Part shown: in pieces, positions 1 through 7,471 of the stretch
Position numbering within the stretch: position 1 is the first letter of the stretch
Layout: each line of letters begins with the position of its first letter
Source of the DNA: a virus
Direction: 5' to 3' (one strand)
IMG/VR virus record: IMGVR_UViG_3300003543_000160
Coordinates: 1-26,688 of that record
Length of the DNA: 26,688 nucleotides
The notes under the pieces: generated by a model
The model's input: only the letters and a program-made list of their open reading frames with translations
Databases searched by the model: none
Told to the model about the DNA's origin: nothing
Program-made: the position numbers and the translations under genes

Positions 1-141
1 TCGGTCAAGAGTTTAAATGAGTTTTTAGACGAGGACACGGATCGGGTCAGCGGATGTGGCGTTATAGCCGAGAGCGGAGTCGCTTATTGTGGCAATGTAA
101 CTATAGGTAGATATTACGAGATGCAGCTCCCAGAAGAGTGA
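1..141 (+). CDS. C-terminal end of an unknown protein (partial)
   Basis: An open frame enters from the left edge and ends at TGA 139-141, giving 46 residues that finish in MQLPEE. The visible part is acidic at first (NEFLDEDTD) and then rich in Gly and Val around two cysteines (SGCGVIAESGVAYCGN), as in a beta-rich fold. No start is in the window and I recognise no family. A hairpin directly after the stop supports this being the true 3' end of a gene. The same-strand reading matches the rest of the left arm. Confidence 0.55.
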   Translation, partial: SVKSLNEFLDEDTDRVSGCGVIAESGVAYCGNVTIGRYYEMQLPEE

Positions 142-144
142 CTC

Positions 145-176
145 CCGATTGCAGATTCTATGAGTCTGCAATTCGG
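145..176 (+). terminator. Hairpin after the first gene, possible terminator
   Basis: The arms ATTGCAGA (148-155) and TCTGCAAT (165-172) are perfect reverse complements around a 9-nt loop. CCG (145-147) and CGG (174-176) extend the stem across a one-base bulge. It begins 4 nt after the preceding stop codon. Only a short T-run follows (TTTT near 183-186), so termination may be weak or the hairpin may only protect the 3' end. Confidence 0.4.
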
Positions 177-214
177 ATGGCATTTTGCTATTCATACATA
201 AATGGAGAATTTCA

Positions 215-412
215 ATGATTGAATTCCTAAATTACAAAAAAGCAACAAACGAAAAGATATTGGCGTTTTTAGCAGAGCATGGGTCAGTTCCAATTATTGC
301 GTGTAGCGATACGGAAATTGGAGTATGGATTAAAGTGAGGAAAGAGGCTCACAAAAGAAAGATAGGACCGTTTTCGTTAAATGTTCAAGAAGCTCGTAGC
401 TGGAAAGTCTAG
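215..412 (+). CDS. Small unknown protein, 65 aa
   Basis: The start is placed at ATG 215 because GGAG (204-207) sits 7 nt upstream; an in-frame ATG at 185 lacks such a site and would lie against the preceding hairpin. The product begins MIEFLNYKKATNEKIL and is mixed alpha/beta in appearance, with a basic middle (KVRKEAHKRK). It has no membrane segment or signal peptide. No family is recognised. It stands alone, with about 200 bp of noncoding sequence after it, and could be a small early host-takeover or regulatory protein, but nothing in the sequence shows that. Confidence 0.6.
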   Translation: MIEFLNYKKATNEKILAFLAEHGSVPIIACSDTEIGVWIKVRKEAHKRKIGPFSLNVQEARSWKV

Positions 413-509
413 CTATTGTAATCCGACTTGTTATATGTATGTTCTTGCCAGCGCAACTCGCGCACAAAAAAGGCTAGCAAAATATATTTTCAAATCGGTC
501 TGTTTAAGG

Positions 510-537
510 TTGTAATAATTTTTTGGACAACTATAAT
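510..537 (+). promoter_or_regulatory. Sigma70-like promoter for the 263-aa gene
   Basis: TATAAT (532-537) is an exact -10 box. TTGTAA (510-515) is a 4/6 match to the -35 consensus with a 16-bp spacer. The predicted transcript starts near 544, about 74 nt before the next start codon, so the leader would begin almost exactly at the hairpin at 551-580. There is no other gene between this site and 618. Confidence 0.55.
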
Positions 538-550
538 TGTCTTTGTTCGG

Positions 551-580
551 TACATGCGGCAAATTAGTTGCCAGCATGTA
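551..580 (+). promoter_or_regulatory. Strong 5'-leader hairpin
   Basis: TACATGC-GGCAA (551-562) pairs with TTGCC-A-GCATGTA (568-580): 12 base pairs with a single bulged A at 573 and a 5-nt loop ATTAG. No T-run follows, so this is not an intrinsic terminator. It would sit at the extreme 5' end of the mRNA from the 510-537 promoter. Two readings are possible: a 5' stem-loop that stabilises the mRNA, or, as DNA, a dyad operator for a repressor. Confidence 0.6.
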
Positions 581-617
581 AGGCTATCAGGCCAATAAAA
601 CTTTTGGAGAAATAAAA

Positions 618-1409
618 ATGAAAGCATTAATAAACGCAAACTTTAAAGCCCTTCGTACTGGAAAATTTGTTCGCGCTGACGAGTCAGTTGGCGAATTCAT
701 TTTTGATGACAAGGCCGACGATGAAAACCAACCGTCTGTTGCGACGCTTTTGGAGATTGCTGCGGCAAACAAAATCAAAGCAAAGAAAGGCAAGAAGAAA
801 GAAGTGGTAGCGATCCTCGCTGCTGGAATCAAATCAATGGAGTTACCAGTTATGTCAGAACGTCCAGTGTCAGAATTAGTTGAAGAGATTGTCAAGAACG
901 GTGTTGCTGCCGATCATTCTGACGATCAAATGTTAATTGCAATTGTTACCGCCGGAGTTAAATTCAAACAGGCTGGGAAATTGTTTAACAATGCAATGAC
1001 AGAAGGCGGCTATCGCGTCTCTGCGAAAGATCGCAAAGTGAATATTCGTGATCATCTTGTTGAAGCCGAGTTTGAACCATCTTCATATTCTGAAATCACA
1101 GAAATGATTAGCTCAATGATAAAAGATCTTTCCGATGTAGATCTTGCCCAAGCTCTCCGTGGGATTAAGGCATACGCAAAAGAGTTTGAACTTGAACTTC
1201 CTAAGCCAGCAAAGAAAGCGAAAGGTGGATTTAAAGTTGTTGTTCAGAATGCAGTCATTGCAAATCCTTCAATCACGCTTGAGGAATTCAAGACTCTTTG
1301 CGAAGAAAACAAGAAAGACGTGGAGCGCTGCGAAAAAACAATGTGGCCTAATGTTTTATTCGCTCAGGCTGTCGTCGCCTCTGCAAATAAAATCGCAAGT
1401 GAAGATTAA
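618..1409 (+). CDS. Unknown phage protein, 263 aa, isolated transcription unit
   Basis: The start ATG 618 has GGAGA (606-610) 7 nt upstream. The product is highly charged and apparently soluble, with helix-rich blocks separated by Lys-rich linkers (KIKAKKGKKKE near residues 53-63; KPAKKAKGG near 196-204) and an acidic end (ASED). There is no signal peptide, membrane segment or catalytic motif that I recognise. It is flanked by its own promoter, a strong leader hairpin and an excellent terminator, so it is transcribed alone. That arrangement and the basic linkers would suit an abundant nucleic-acid-associated or structural protein, but this is only inference. Confidence 0.75.
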   Translation: MKALINANFKALRTGKFVRADESVGEFIFDDKADDENQPSVATLLEIAAANKIKAKKGKKKEVVAILAAGIKSMELPVMSERPVSELVEEIVKNGVAADHSDDQMLIAIVTAGVKFKQAGKLFNNAMTEGGYRVSAKDRKVNIRDHLVEAEFEPSSYSEITEMISSMIKDLSDVDLAQALRGIKAYAKEFELELPKPAKKAKGGFKVVVQNAVIANPSITLEEFKTLCEENKKDVERCEKTMWPNVLFAQAVVASANKIASED

Positions 1410-1440
1410 TTATTAAATAATTGTTTTTCAAGAAAACAGG

Positions 1441-1468
1441 AAGCGTTCCCATTGGGAGCGCTTTTTTT
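1441..1468 (+). terminator. Rho-independent terminator
   Basis: AAGCGTTCCC (1441-1450) pairs with GGGAGCGCTT (1454-1463), a 10-bp stem with one G-T pair and an ATT loop. It runs directly into seven Ts (1462-1468) and lies about 30 nt after the stop of the 263-aa gene. This is a textbook intrinsic terminator and closes that unit before the noncoding repeat region. Confidence 0.9.
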
Positions 1469-1511
1469 ATGCCTGCGATTCTTTGCCTCATAGGGGATTG
1501 TTTTTCAGTAT

Positions 1512-1533
1512 GGCCTATGGCTGGCCTATGGCT
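1512..1533 (+). repeat. Tandem 11-bp direct repeat (2 copies)
   Basis: GGCCTATGGCT occurs at 1512-1522 and again, with no gap, at 1523-1533. The same TATGGC word also begins at 1509, and its complement GCCATA is at 1550-1555 and 1601-1606. The 11-bp period is one helical turn, as for side-by-side protein binding. Confidence 0.75.
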
Positions 1534-1584
1534 GCAAATTGCTTACAATGCCATACAGGGCGCGCCAGCTATAGGTTTTATGCG

Positions 1585-1677
1585 TATATGCCGCCAGAGC
1601 GCCATAGATCGTCGTCTAAGCAACGAAAAGGCAAAATAGCTGCCCATGTAGCCAAAATTTGCGCTCTGTGGCTTATA
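1585..1677. repeat. Long imperfect inverted repeat
   Basis: The left arm (about 1585-1602) contains TATATGCC then CCAGAGCGC. The right arm (1661-1677), read as reverse complement, is TATAAGCC then ACAGAGCGC. The arms match at about 15 of 17 positions with a small gap, and 58 bp lie between them. It could form a cruciform or a long RNA stem. There is no T-run at the end. Confidence 0.5.
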
Positions 1678-1701
1678 ACGGCTATACAAGCCCACACGAG
1701 C

Positions 1702-1727
1702 TGATCAATTTCTGATCAAATTGGTCA
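1702..1727. promoter_or_regulatory. Paired TGATCA palindromes, possible operator
   Basis: TGATCA is found at 1702-1707 and 1713-1718, exactly 11 bp apart, each within CTGATCAA. A near copy TGGTCA follows at 1722-1727. Palindromes on one face of the helix upstream of an operon suggest a dimeric repressor site. The GATC cores would also be Dam sites if the host has that methylase. Confidence 0.35.
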
Positions 1728-1819
1728 TTTTTTAACCAGATGACAAAACACTGTATGGATAAACAGTAGTTTTCTGCATGACGTTTTCTAGCATATTTCC
1801 AGGAACGATTCCCGACATA

Positions 1820-1847
1820 TTGCTTCAGAAAATATAGATGGTAAAAT
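1820..1847 (+). promoter_or_regulatory. Possible promoter of the replication operon
   Basis: TTGCTT (1820-1825) and TAAAAT (1842-1847) are separated by 16 bp. The -10 box is a 5/6 match and the -35 box is poor (3/6). Transcription would begin near 1854, about 35 nt ahead of the first gene. It is placed correctly but could need an activator. Confidence 0.35.
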
Positions 1848-1888
1848 AGATGTTCGTCCAACAATTACTAAAACAAAACGGAGACAAA

Positions 1889-2647
1889 ATGAGAAATATT
1901 AATATTGTTATAACTGGATGCAGCGAGCCAGACAATCTTGGATACATGGTCGCAAGACAACTAAAGAAAGCCGACCCGACTTTTCATATAATTGCGCTGG
2001 CTCATTCTAGCTCTACATTTTTAGAAATTTTGCCAGAACACTTGGACGATATTGTTGAATGCGATTTAAATGACGAAACCGATACCGTGGAAAGTTGTTT
2101 GGAGCTTGAAGGATTGGGTAAAATTTATTGCTTAATAAATTGCGCTGGCCTGAACATGAATCAGTGGTTTCATGAAGCCGACGTAGAAACATTTGACAGC
2201 TTGATGAACGTGAATGCCAGAGCAACATTTATAATTTCTCAAATGCTACTCCCGCAAATTAGTCGTGCAGGAGGAACCATTTTAAATATTGTTTCAAATG
2301 CTGCTCGCGTTCCAATGAGATGTTCTCTTGCATACAATGCAAGCAAGGCCGCTGCAAAAATGATAACAAAACAAATGGCGCATGAACTGACACGTGAAAA
2401 AAACATCACTGTCTTTTCTGTTAGCCCCAACAAACTGGACGGAACAGGAATGAGCAAGTTCGTTGACGCTATTATTCCCGAAAAGCGCGGATGGACCGCT
2501 GAATTTTCAAAACAGTATCAAGCAAACGCACTTACGACCGGAGTTGAAACAGACCCCGAAATTCTAGCGGAATTCATAGCTTTTCTTTTGTCCAAAAAAG
2601 AAAGGCACTTTTATTTATCAGGATGTGATATTGAATACGGAGCATAA
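1889..2647 (+). CDS. Short-chain dehydrogenase/reductase (SDR) family protein
   Basis: A 252-residue classical-length SDR, expected to be an NAD(P)H-dependent oxidoreductase of the cytoplasm. Visible marks are the N-terminal nucleotide loop (VITGCSEPDNLGY, residues 7-19, longer than the usual TGxxxGxG), the structural NCAG motif, and the catalytic Ser136-Tyr149-Lys153 with the family's usual 13- and 4-residue spacings (YNASK). The start is set at ATG 1889 because GGAGA (1880-1884) lies just upstream; the longer frame from 1850 has no ribosome site. It is the first gene of the operon, 2 bp before the VOC gene. The substrate is unknown. SDRs are not standard parts of a phage replication operon, so it may serve a nucleotide or cell-surface modification. 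Confidence 0.85.
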   Translation: MRNINIVITGCSEPDNLGYMVARQLKKADPTFHIIALAHSSSTFLEILPEHLDDIVECDLNDETDTVESCLELEGLGKIYCLINCAGLNMNQWFHEADVETFDSLMNVNARATFIISQMLLPQISRAGGTILNIVSNAARVPMRCSLAYNASKAAAKMITKQMAHELTREKNITVFSVSPNKLDGTGMSKFVDAIIPEKRGWTAEFSKQYQANALTTGVETDPEILAEFIAFLLSKKERHFYLSGCDIEYGA

Positions 2648-2649
2648 AT

Positions 2650-3147
2650 ATGTCTATTAAATTAACGCAAATAGCAATCGGTGTCAGAAAAGACTCTAGA
2701 GTATATGTTGAGAATATAAAAAAGCATCTAGGTGCTATTGAGTGGATCTTCGACACAGTTTTGTTTTCTGGTTCTGTATTCGACAGAGAAACAAAATCAA
2801 CAAAAGCCGAATTGAATTTCAATTACGATTTAATTCCCGGGATTGAATTTGAAATCCTTGAATATACCGAAGGTGATAACTGGCATGTGCAAAGAGGTTC
2901 CGGCACATCTAGCGAGCCTTTTATCAGCCACATAGGCGTACACATTGACAACTGGAGCGAGTTTCAGTCGATCAAAAACAAACTTATGGAAAGCGGAATA
3001 GGAATAGCGCAAGAAGCAAAAACATTTTCACATTCAAATGAAAATATTCCTGCCAATAGAAAATATCATTATATAATAATGGACACTGTTTTTCTATTTG
3101 GATTTGACCTGAAACTCATATACAGAAGGAACACGGACGATGAATAG
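2650..3147 (+). CDS. VOC (glyoxalase/bleomycin-resistance fold) family protein
   Basis: 165 residues. The pattern is that of paired beta-alpha-beta-beta-beta modules: an N-terminal half ending in a strand with GIEFEILEYTEGDNWH, then SHIGVHIDNWSEF opening a second half with a helix (FQSIKNKLMESGI) and final strands ending FGFDLKLIYR. His and Glu in these strands (H of SHIGVH, E of FEILEY) are where VOC metal ligands usually lie. The family includes glyoxalases, dioxygenases and isomerases, so the reaction cannot be named. The start has CGGAG (2638-2642) 7 nt upstream. It follows the SDR by 2 bp and overlaps the next gene by 8 bp, so the three are probably translated together. Confidence 0.6.
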   Translation: MSIKLTQIAIGVRKDSRVYVENIKKHLGAIEWIFDTVLFSGSVFDRETKSTKAELNFNYDLIPGIEFEILEYTEGDNWHVQRGSGTSSEPFISHIGVHIDNWSEFQSIKNKLMESGIGIAQEAKTFSHSNENIPANRKYHYIIMDTVFLFGFDLKLIYRRNTDDE

Positions 3148-3433
3148 TGTTAGCGAAAAACTTCAACTCCTTTCCAAAACACAAAAAGAAAAAGAACTAG
3201 AATACGGAGAGGCATATAAAAGAAAAGGCGAGGTGATGCTTGCAATTTTTGGAGATGGCATCGTATTGAATACGAAAGAAGACTTTAATAGATATTCTGT
3301 GTTTGAATTTATGATAAGCAAAATAATTAGATACGGAAATAATTTTCATTGCGGTGGTCACGAAGACTCTTTGAATGACATTTCTATATACTCACAAATT
3401 TTAAAACATCTAGATGAGGAAAACACAAAATGA
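3140..3433 (+). CDS. Small helical protein, possibly a MazG/DUF1599-type nucleotide-metabolism protein
   Basis: 97 residues, all-alpha in appearance. After a Lys/Glu-rich helix come EYGEAYKRKGEV, then FEFMISKIIRYGNNF and finally GGHEDSLNDISIYSQIL. A basic K..RY helix followed by H-x-D-S-L-x-D-x-x-x-Y resembles small phage proteins of the DUF1599 (nucleotide-modification-associated) and MazG-like pyrophosphohydrolase kind, in which the acidic residues would bind metal. This is memory of a pattern, not a search result. The start has GAAGGA (3125-3130) 9 nt upstream. It overlaps the VOC gene by 8 bp and the exonuclease gene by 4 bp. Confidence 0.5.
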   Translation: MNSVSEKLQLLSKTQKEKELEYGEAYKRKGEVMLAIFGDGIVLNTKEDFNRYSVFEFMISKIIRYGNNFHCGGHEDSLNDISIYSQILKHLDEENTK

Positions 3434-3975
3434 AAAGAGACGGAATATGTTTTGATACAGAAACAACGGGTCTTCTTAGACCAAACTTGACAGACTTGAG
3501 CCTACAGCCATTCATGACCGAAATATATTGCGTTAGGATAAATAAAAAATTTAAAGTTGTTGACGAGTTTCACTCGCTTTTGAAAATACCAATTCCTGTT
3601 CCCGAACATATAATTAGAATAACAGGAATAACAGACGAGATGCTTGAATATCAAAATACTTTTGCAGATAAATTTAAAAAGCTTTCAAAATTTTTCAAAG
3701 GAGCAGAATACTCGTTAGGTCATAACGTAAATTTTGATTTAGACATGATAAAATTTGAATCAAGAAGACTAGGACTAGAAAACAAATTTAATTGGCCAAA
3801 AAATGCAAAATGTACTGTTGAGTTGTCTCATCCTGTTGAAAATAAAAGGCTTCGTCTTGGATATTTATATGAGCTTGCCACTGAAAGAAAAATAGAGGGA
3901 GCTCATAGAGCGAAAGCTGATGTTATGGCAACAATAGAATGTTACAAATGGCTTTTGGAGGTCGGACTAGCATGA
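3430..3975 (+). CDS. DnaQ-like DEDDh 3'-5' exonuclease
   Basis: 181 residues, one exonuclease domain. Exo I is FDTETTGL with Asp9 and Glu11, Exo II is HNVNFDLD with Asp103, and Exo III is HRAKADV with His159 and Asp164, giving the complete two-metal DEDDh set. It should remove mismatched 3' nucleotides. The gene starts in an ATGA overlap with the small helical protein and ends in an ATGA overlap with the polymerase gene, so the two products are probably made in fixed ratio and act as polymerase plus separate proofreader, like bacterial alpha and epsilon. I see no clamp-binding peptide. Confidence 0.9.
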   Translation: MKRDGICFDTETTGLLRPNLTDLSLQPFMTEIYCVRINKKFKVVDEFHSLLKIPIPVPEHIIRITGITDEMLEYQNTFADKFKKLSKFFKGAEYSLGHNVNFDLDMIKFESRRLGLENKFNWPKNAKCTVELSHPVENKRLRLGYLYELATERKIEGAHRAKADVMATIECYKWLLEVGLA

Positions 3976-6857
3976 AAAAAATAGTACACTTAGCACTAAG
4001 GACAGGATACTCTTTCAAAAAAGTATATGGACATCTTGACGAAATTCTAAAATATGGATCTGAAACTGGATATATAGGCGTTTCAGACTTGGGAGTAACC
4101 CACTCTCATCCTACAATAGAGCAAAGATTAAACGATTTCAGCAGTTACAAAACCGCTGCATCACAATTTGGCAGAGAGAAAATAGAAAACATAAAACCAA
4201 TATATTCTGTCAGACTAACAGTCGTGAAAGATGCTACCGAAAGGGTAAAACCAAGAGGACAATTCGGATGTGAATATATTTTAATAGCAAAAAACACAGA
4301 TGGTCTTTCTGAAATATATAATTTGGTAAAAATATTTTACGAGAATTTTTATTACCGTGGAAACATAAGTCTCAAAGACATTTATGCACTGAGCGATAAT
4401 GTAATTGTGATTGCAGAAAACTTTGATAAGCCAAAAAGAATAGACTATATAGCATTGACAACAACAACGCCAAAAATGTTTAAAGAATATAAAGGAATTC
4501 CAAAAGTTGCAATCATAAATAATTTCTATCCAAAAGAAGAAGACAGGGACGTTTACGAAATATTTACTTACAGAGACAATTGTCATCAAACATATCCACA
4601 ACATATTTTATCAACGAAGGAATGGTTTGAATTATATAAAAATAATCCTGAAGCAAAATCAGCAATAAAAAACACACACAAAATAGCCAAACAATGCTGC
4701 AACATCCAACTGAAAAAGGCGGATCTAGTAAAATACAAAGGTCCGGAGAAGATTGAGTTTCTTTGCAAAATTGGTGCGAAAAAATTAGGGATAGACATAA
4801 AAAATAAAGGGGAATATAAATCTAGATATGACAGGGAAATAAAACTTATCCTTGAAAAAGGATATCAGGACTATTTTCTTATAGTTGCAGACATGATAAA
4901 AAAAGCAAAAACAAAAATGCTAGTCGGTCCTGCAAGAGGAAGCTCTGGAGGTAGTCTTGTTTGTTATTTGATTGGAATAACAGAATGTATGGATCCAATA
5001 AAGTTTGACCTTCTTTTTGAGAGGTTTATTGATATAAACAGGAGCGACCTGCCTGACATAGATATAGATTTCCCAGACACTAAAAGAAACCTAGTCATCA
5101 AACAACTTATGGAACAATACGGACAAGAAAAAGTAAGACAAATAGCTAATATTTCAACCATGAAACCAAAAATAGCAATTGGAGAATTTGCAAAGTCTTT
5201 GGGGATTCCACCGTATGAAACCGATGCGGTAAAAAATGCAATCATAGAAAGATCTGGCGGCGATGCAAGAGCTGCAATGAGAATGAAAGATACTTTTAAA
5301 ACAACGAGTATAGGAAAAGAATTTATAAAAAAATATCCAGCAATGAACGAGGTCTCAAAAATTGAGAATCATCCAAGACATAGCAGTGTACATGCAGCAG
5401 GAATAATTGTTTGCAACGAAGACATTGATGTTTTCTCTGGAGTAAATGTTAGAGATGGGACAGCGATGGTTGACAAAAAAACATCGGAGTATCTAGGCTT
5501 GTTAAAGATAGATGTTTTGGGTCTAAGAACTTTGTCAATCCTTGAAGAATGTGCTGACATGATAGGAATGAAATACGAGGAGTATTATAAATTGCCACTA
5601 GAATCTAAGAAAACATTTAAAGTTTTTAATAAAATGAGACTTAGCGGCATATTTCAATTTGAAGGATATTCTCTAGGACAATTAACAAAAAAAATGGGAA
5701 TAGATTCTTTTGAAGATATAACAGCGATAACATCTCTTGCTCGTCCTGGAGCTTTGTATAGTGGCGGAGCAGCAAGATATGTAAAATACAGACTAGGAGA
5801 AGACACGCCTGTTTTTTATGGAAACCTACACAAAAAAATAACAAAAGATACATTTGGAATTGTTGTTTATCAAGAACAAATTCTAAAAATCTGTAGAGAA
5901 ATAGGAGGAATGAATTGGACTGATGTAAACGCACTAAGAAAAGCTCTAAGCAAGTCCATGGGAAAAGAATATTTCAACAGATACAAAGAAAAATTCGTCA
6001 AAGGGGCAAAAGAAAGAGAATATTCAGAAGAAGAAGCAGACTTTTTATGGGGCGAAATAGAAAATGGAGGAGCGTATGCGTTTAACAGAAGTCATGCTGT
6101 TGCGTATGCAATAATTTCATATTGGTGTGCTCATATAAAAGCAAGACATCCAAAAGAGTTTCTTGTTGCAAATTTAAATCATGCAAAAGATGACGACAGT
6201 GCAATAAAACTTCTTAGAGACATAACAGTAAATGAAAAAATAAAATATGTTTCTATAGATCCAGACGAATCACTAAAAAAGTGGTCTGTAAATAGCAAGG
6301 GTATTGTCGTTGGTGGTTTGTTGAATATTCACGGAATAGGACCAGCAGCAGCAAACAAAATAATAAAATCAAGAGAGACAGGTGAAAGTCTTCCTCCAGG
6401 AATAATTACAAAAATGCTTCATCCAGAAACTCCATTTAACATTTTGTTCCCGTGTAAACATCACTGGGGAGACTTGTATGACAATCATCAAAAATACGGT
6501 TTGTCTGCTCCACCATCTCTTATAAATGACGTACAAGAAAAGGGAGATTATTTATTTATTGGGAGATTGATGAATAAAAACGTTAGAGACTTAAATGAAT
6601 ATGTGAACTTGCAAAAAAGAAATGGTAAAGTTTTAGAAGATCATACTTTGGAGCTTGCGATAAAGCTAGAAGACGATACCGATAGCATAATGGGAACAAT
6701 TGGCAGATTTGAATATGAAGAAAAAGGTAGAGAAATAGCAGAGGAAGGTACAGTTGACAAAGATTGGTATTTGGTGAAAGGTACAATAAAATACAATAGC
6801 AGATATGTAGTTATAAAACAAATAATGAAGCTCGACGAGTCGATAATAGAAAAATAA
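3972..6857 (+). CDS. dnaE: DNA polymerase III alpha subunit-like (family C) replicative polymerase
   Basis: 961 residues when started at ATG 3972, chosen because GGAGG (3957-3961) lies 10 nt upstream and ATGA overlaps the exonuclease stop; an in-frame ATG at 3939 is less likely. Order: N-terminal PHP domain; palm with GPARGSSGGSL near 318 and DIDIDF with catalytic Asp362 and Asp364; third Asp514 in KIDVLGL; fingers with YQEQ (633-636) and FNRSHAVAYA (704-713); a helix-hairpin-helix (HGIGPAAANKI); and a C-terminal OB-like beta region. The Asp364-Asp514 spacing is close to that of E. coli DnaE. It is about 200 residues shorter than E. coli DnaE, as if the tau-binding tail were missing. The PHP domain is degenerate: HLALR replaces HLRVH. 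The gene is very A-rich on its coding strand. Confidence 0.95.
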   Translation: MKKIVHLALRTGYSFKKVYGHLDEILKYGSETGYIGVSDLGVTHSHPTIEQRLNDFSSYKTAASQFGREKIENIKPIYSVRLTVVKDATERVKPRGQFGCEYILIAKNTDGLSEIYNLVKIFYENFYYRGNISLKDIYALSDNVIVIAENFDKPKRIDYIALTTTTPKMFKEYKGIPKVAIINNFYPKEEDRDVYEIFTYRDNCHQTYPQHILSTKEWFELYKNNPEAKSAIKNTHKIAKQCCNIQLKKADLVKYKGPEKIEFLCKIGAKKLGIDIKNKGEYKSRYDREIKLILEKGYQDYFLIVADMIKKAKTKMLVGPARGSSGGSLVCYLIGITECMDPIKFDLLFERFIDINRSDLPDIDIDFPDTKRNLVIKQLMEQYGQEKVRQIANISTMKPKIAIGEFAKSLGIPPYETDAVKNAIIERSGGDARAAMRMKDTFKTTSIGKEFIKKYPAMNEVSKIENHPRHSSVHAAGIIVCNEDIDVFSGVNVRDGTAMVDKKTSEYLGLLKIDVLGLRTLSILEECADMIGMKYEEYYKLPLESKKTFKVFNKMRLSGIFQFEGYSLGQLTKKMGIDSFEDITAITSLARPGALYSGGAARYVKYRLGEDTPVFYGNLHKKITKDTFGIVVYQEQILKICREIGGMNWTDVNALRKALSKSMGKEYFNRYKEKFVKGAKEREYSEEEADFLWGEIENGGAYAFNRSHAVAYAIISYWCAHIKARHPKEFLVANLNHAKDDDSAIKLLRDITVNEKIKYVSIDPDESLKKWSVNSKGIVVGGLLNIHGIGPAAANKIIKSRETGESLPPGIITKMLHPETPFNILFPCKHHWGDLYDNHQKYGLSAPPSLINDVQEKGDYLFIGRLMNKNVRDLNEYVNLQKRNGKVLEDHTLELAIKLEDDTDSIMGTIGRFEYEEKGREIAEEGTVDKDWYLVKGTIKYNSRYVVIKQIMKLDESIIEK

Positions 6858-6868
6858 CTGGAGACAAC

Positions 6869-7471
6869 ATGAAGAAATACATGGAAACAATATCGAAACT
6901 TGCGTCTGTAAACAGATACTCGGACAGCAGACTTGTGAACAATGAGTCCGTCCTAGAGCATTCGGGATTTGTTTCAGTGATGGCTCTGTTTATATACGAG
7001 GAGCTTCTTTTGGAGGGCAGGAAAATGGATCTTGGAAAACTTCTGTCAAAGGCTATAATGCACGACATTGACGAGGTTTCTACTGGAGACATAGCAATGC
7101 CTGTAAAATACCACAGCAAGGAAATGCGGAGGATAATAAACGAGATGGAAGTTGATGCTGTAAACGAACTGTCTTTATATATTTCTGGATCACACAGACT
7201 GTTTGAAATATGGAGCTCGTCAAAAAAGGGCAAGGAAGGGTCGGTAGTTTCTCTTTGCGATTTGCTTGCTGTTATATACAAAATAAGCGACGAAGTTGCG
7301 ATGAGAGGAAACAGAACTGTTATCCACATTCTTGAGAAGGCCGAGAAGAGCCTAGGAGAAAAGCTTGTAACGATATACAGCGAGTTTAACATCGTTGAGT
7401 CTCCATTTTTAGAGAGGCTAAGAAAAGAATGTTCTGAAATAATTTACGATATAACAAGGAGAGCACAATGA
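6869..7471 (+). CDS. YfbR-like HD-domain 5'-deoxynucleotidase
   Basis: 200 residues, the same length as E. coli YfbR. The HD metal set is complete: His31 (LEHSG), His65-Asp66 (MHDIDE) and Asp131 (SLCDLL). Arg16, Glu69 and Asp74 in EVSTGD, followed by PVKY, match YfbR active-site positions and spacings. YfbR removes phosphate from dNMPs and so adjusts the deoxynucleotide pool. DatZ, the dATP triphosphohydrolase of 2-aminoadenine phages, belongs to the same superfamily, so a triphosphatase role is also possible. GGAG (6860-6863) precedes the start, 11 bp after the polymerase stop, and an ATGA overlap couples it to the ThyX-like gene. Confidence 0.8.
   Translation: MKKYMETISKLASVNRYSDSRLVNNESVLEHSGFVSVMALFIYEELLLEGRKMDLGKLLSKAIMHDIDEVSTGDIAMPVKYHSKEMRRIINEMEVDAVNELSLYISGSHRLFEIWSSSKKGKEGSVVSLCDLLAVIYKISDEVAMRGNRTVIHILEKAEKSLGEKLVTIYSEFNIVESPFLERLRKECSEIIYDITRRAQ

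Larger units (their letters stand above)
1471..1888. other. Noncoding repeat-bearing region, candidate control or origin region
   Basis: The 418 bp between the terminator and the replication operon hold no convincing gene: short open frames here lack ribosome sites or run back through the terminator. The stretch is crowded with short repeats: TATGGC/GCCATA words, a tandem 11-bp repeat, a long imperfect inverted repeat, two TGATCA palindromes one helical turn apart, and two ATAGATG words 12 bp apart next to the operon promoter. Such clustering upstream of replication genes would fit a replication origin, a repressor-binding region or an untranslated RNA. I cannot tell which. Confidence 0.5.

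Noticed and set aside
1421-1704. Two overlapping short open frames after the 263-aa gene
   Set aside because: One runs through the terminator, neither has a ribosome site, and the residues come from repeated TATGGC words.
1682-1728. Possible promoter on the - strand (TTGATC with TATAGC)
   Set aside because: No gene on the - strand follows it, and the boxes coincide with the TGATCA repeats.
6811-7392. 193-residue open frame on the - strand
   Set aside because: It is antisense to the HD nucleotidase, which has complete active-site motifs and coupled start and stop.
6869-7471. Firm DatZ (2-aminoadenine genome) assignment for the HD protein
   Set aside because: Metal and neighbouring residues match YfbR at least as well, and no PurZ is present in the window, so it is kept only as a hypothesis.
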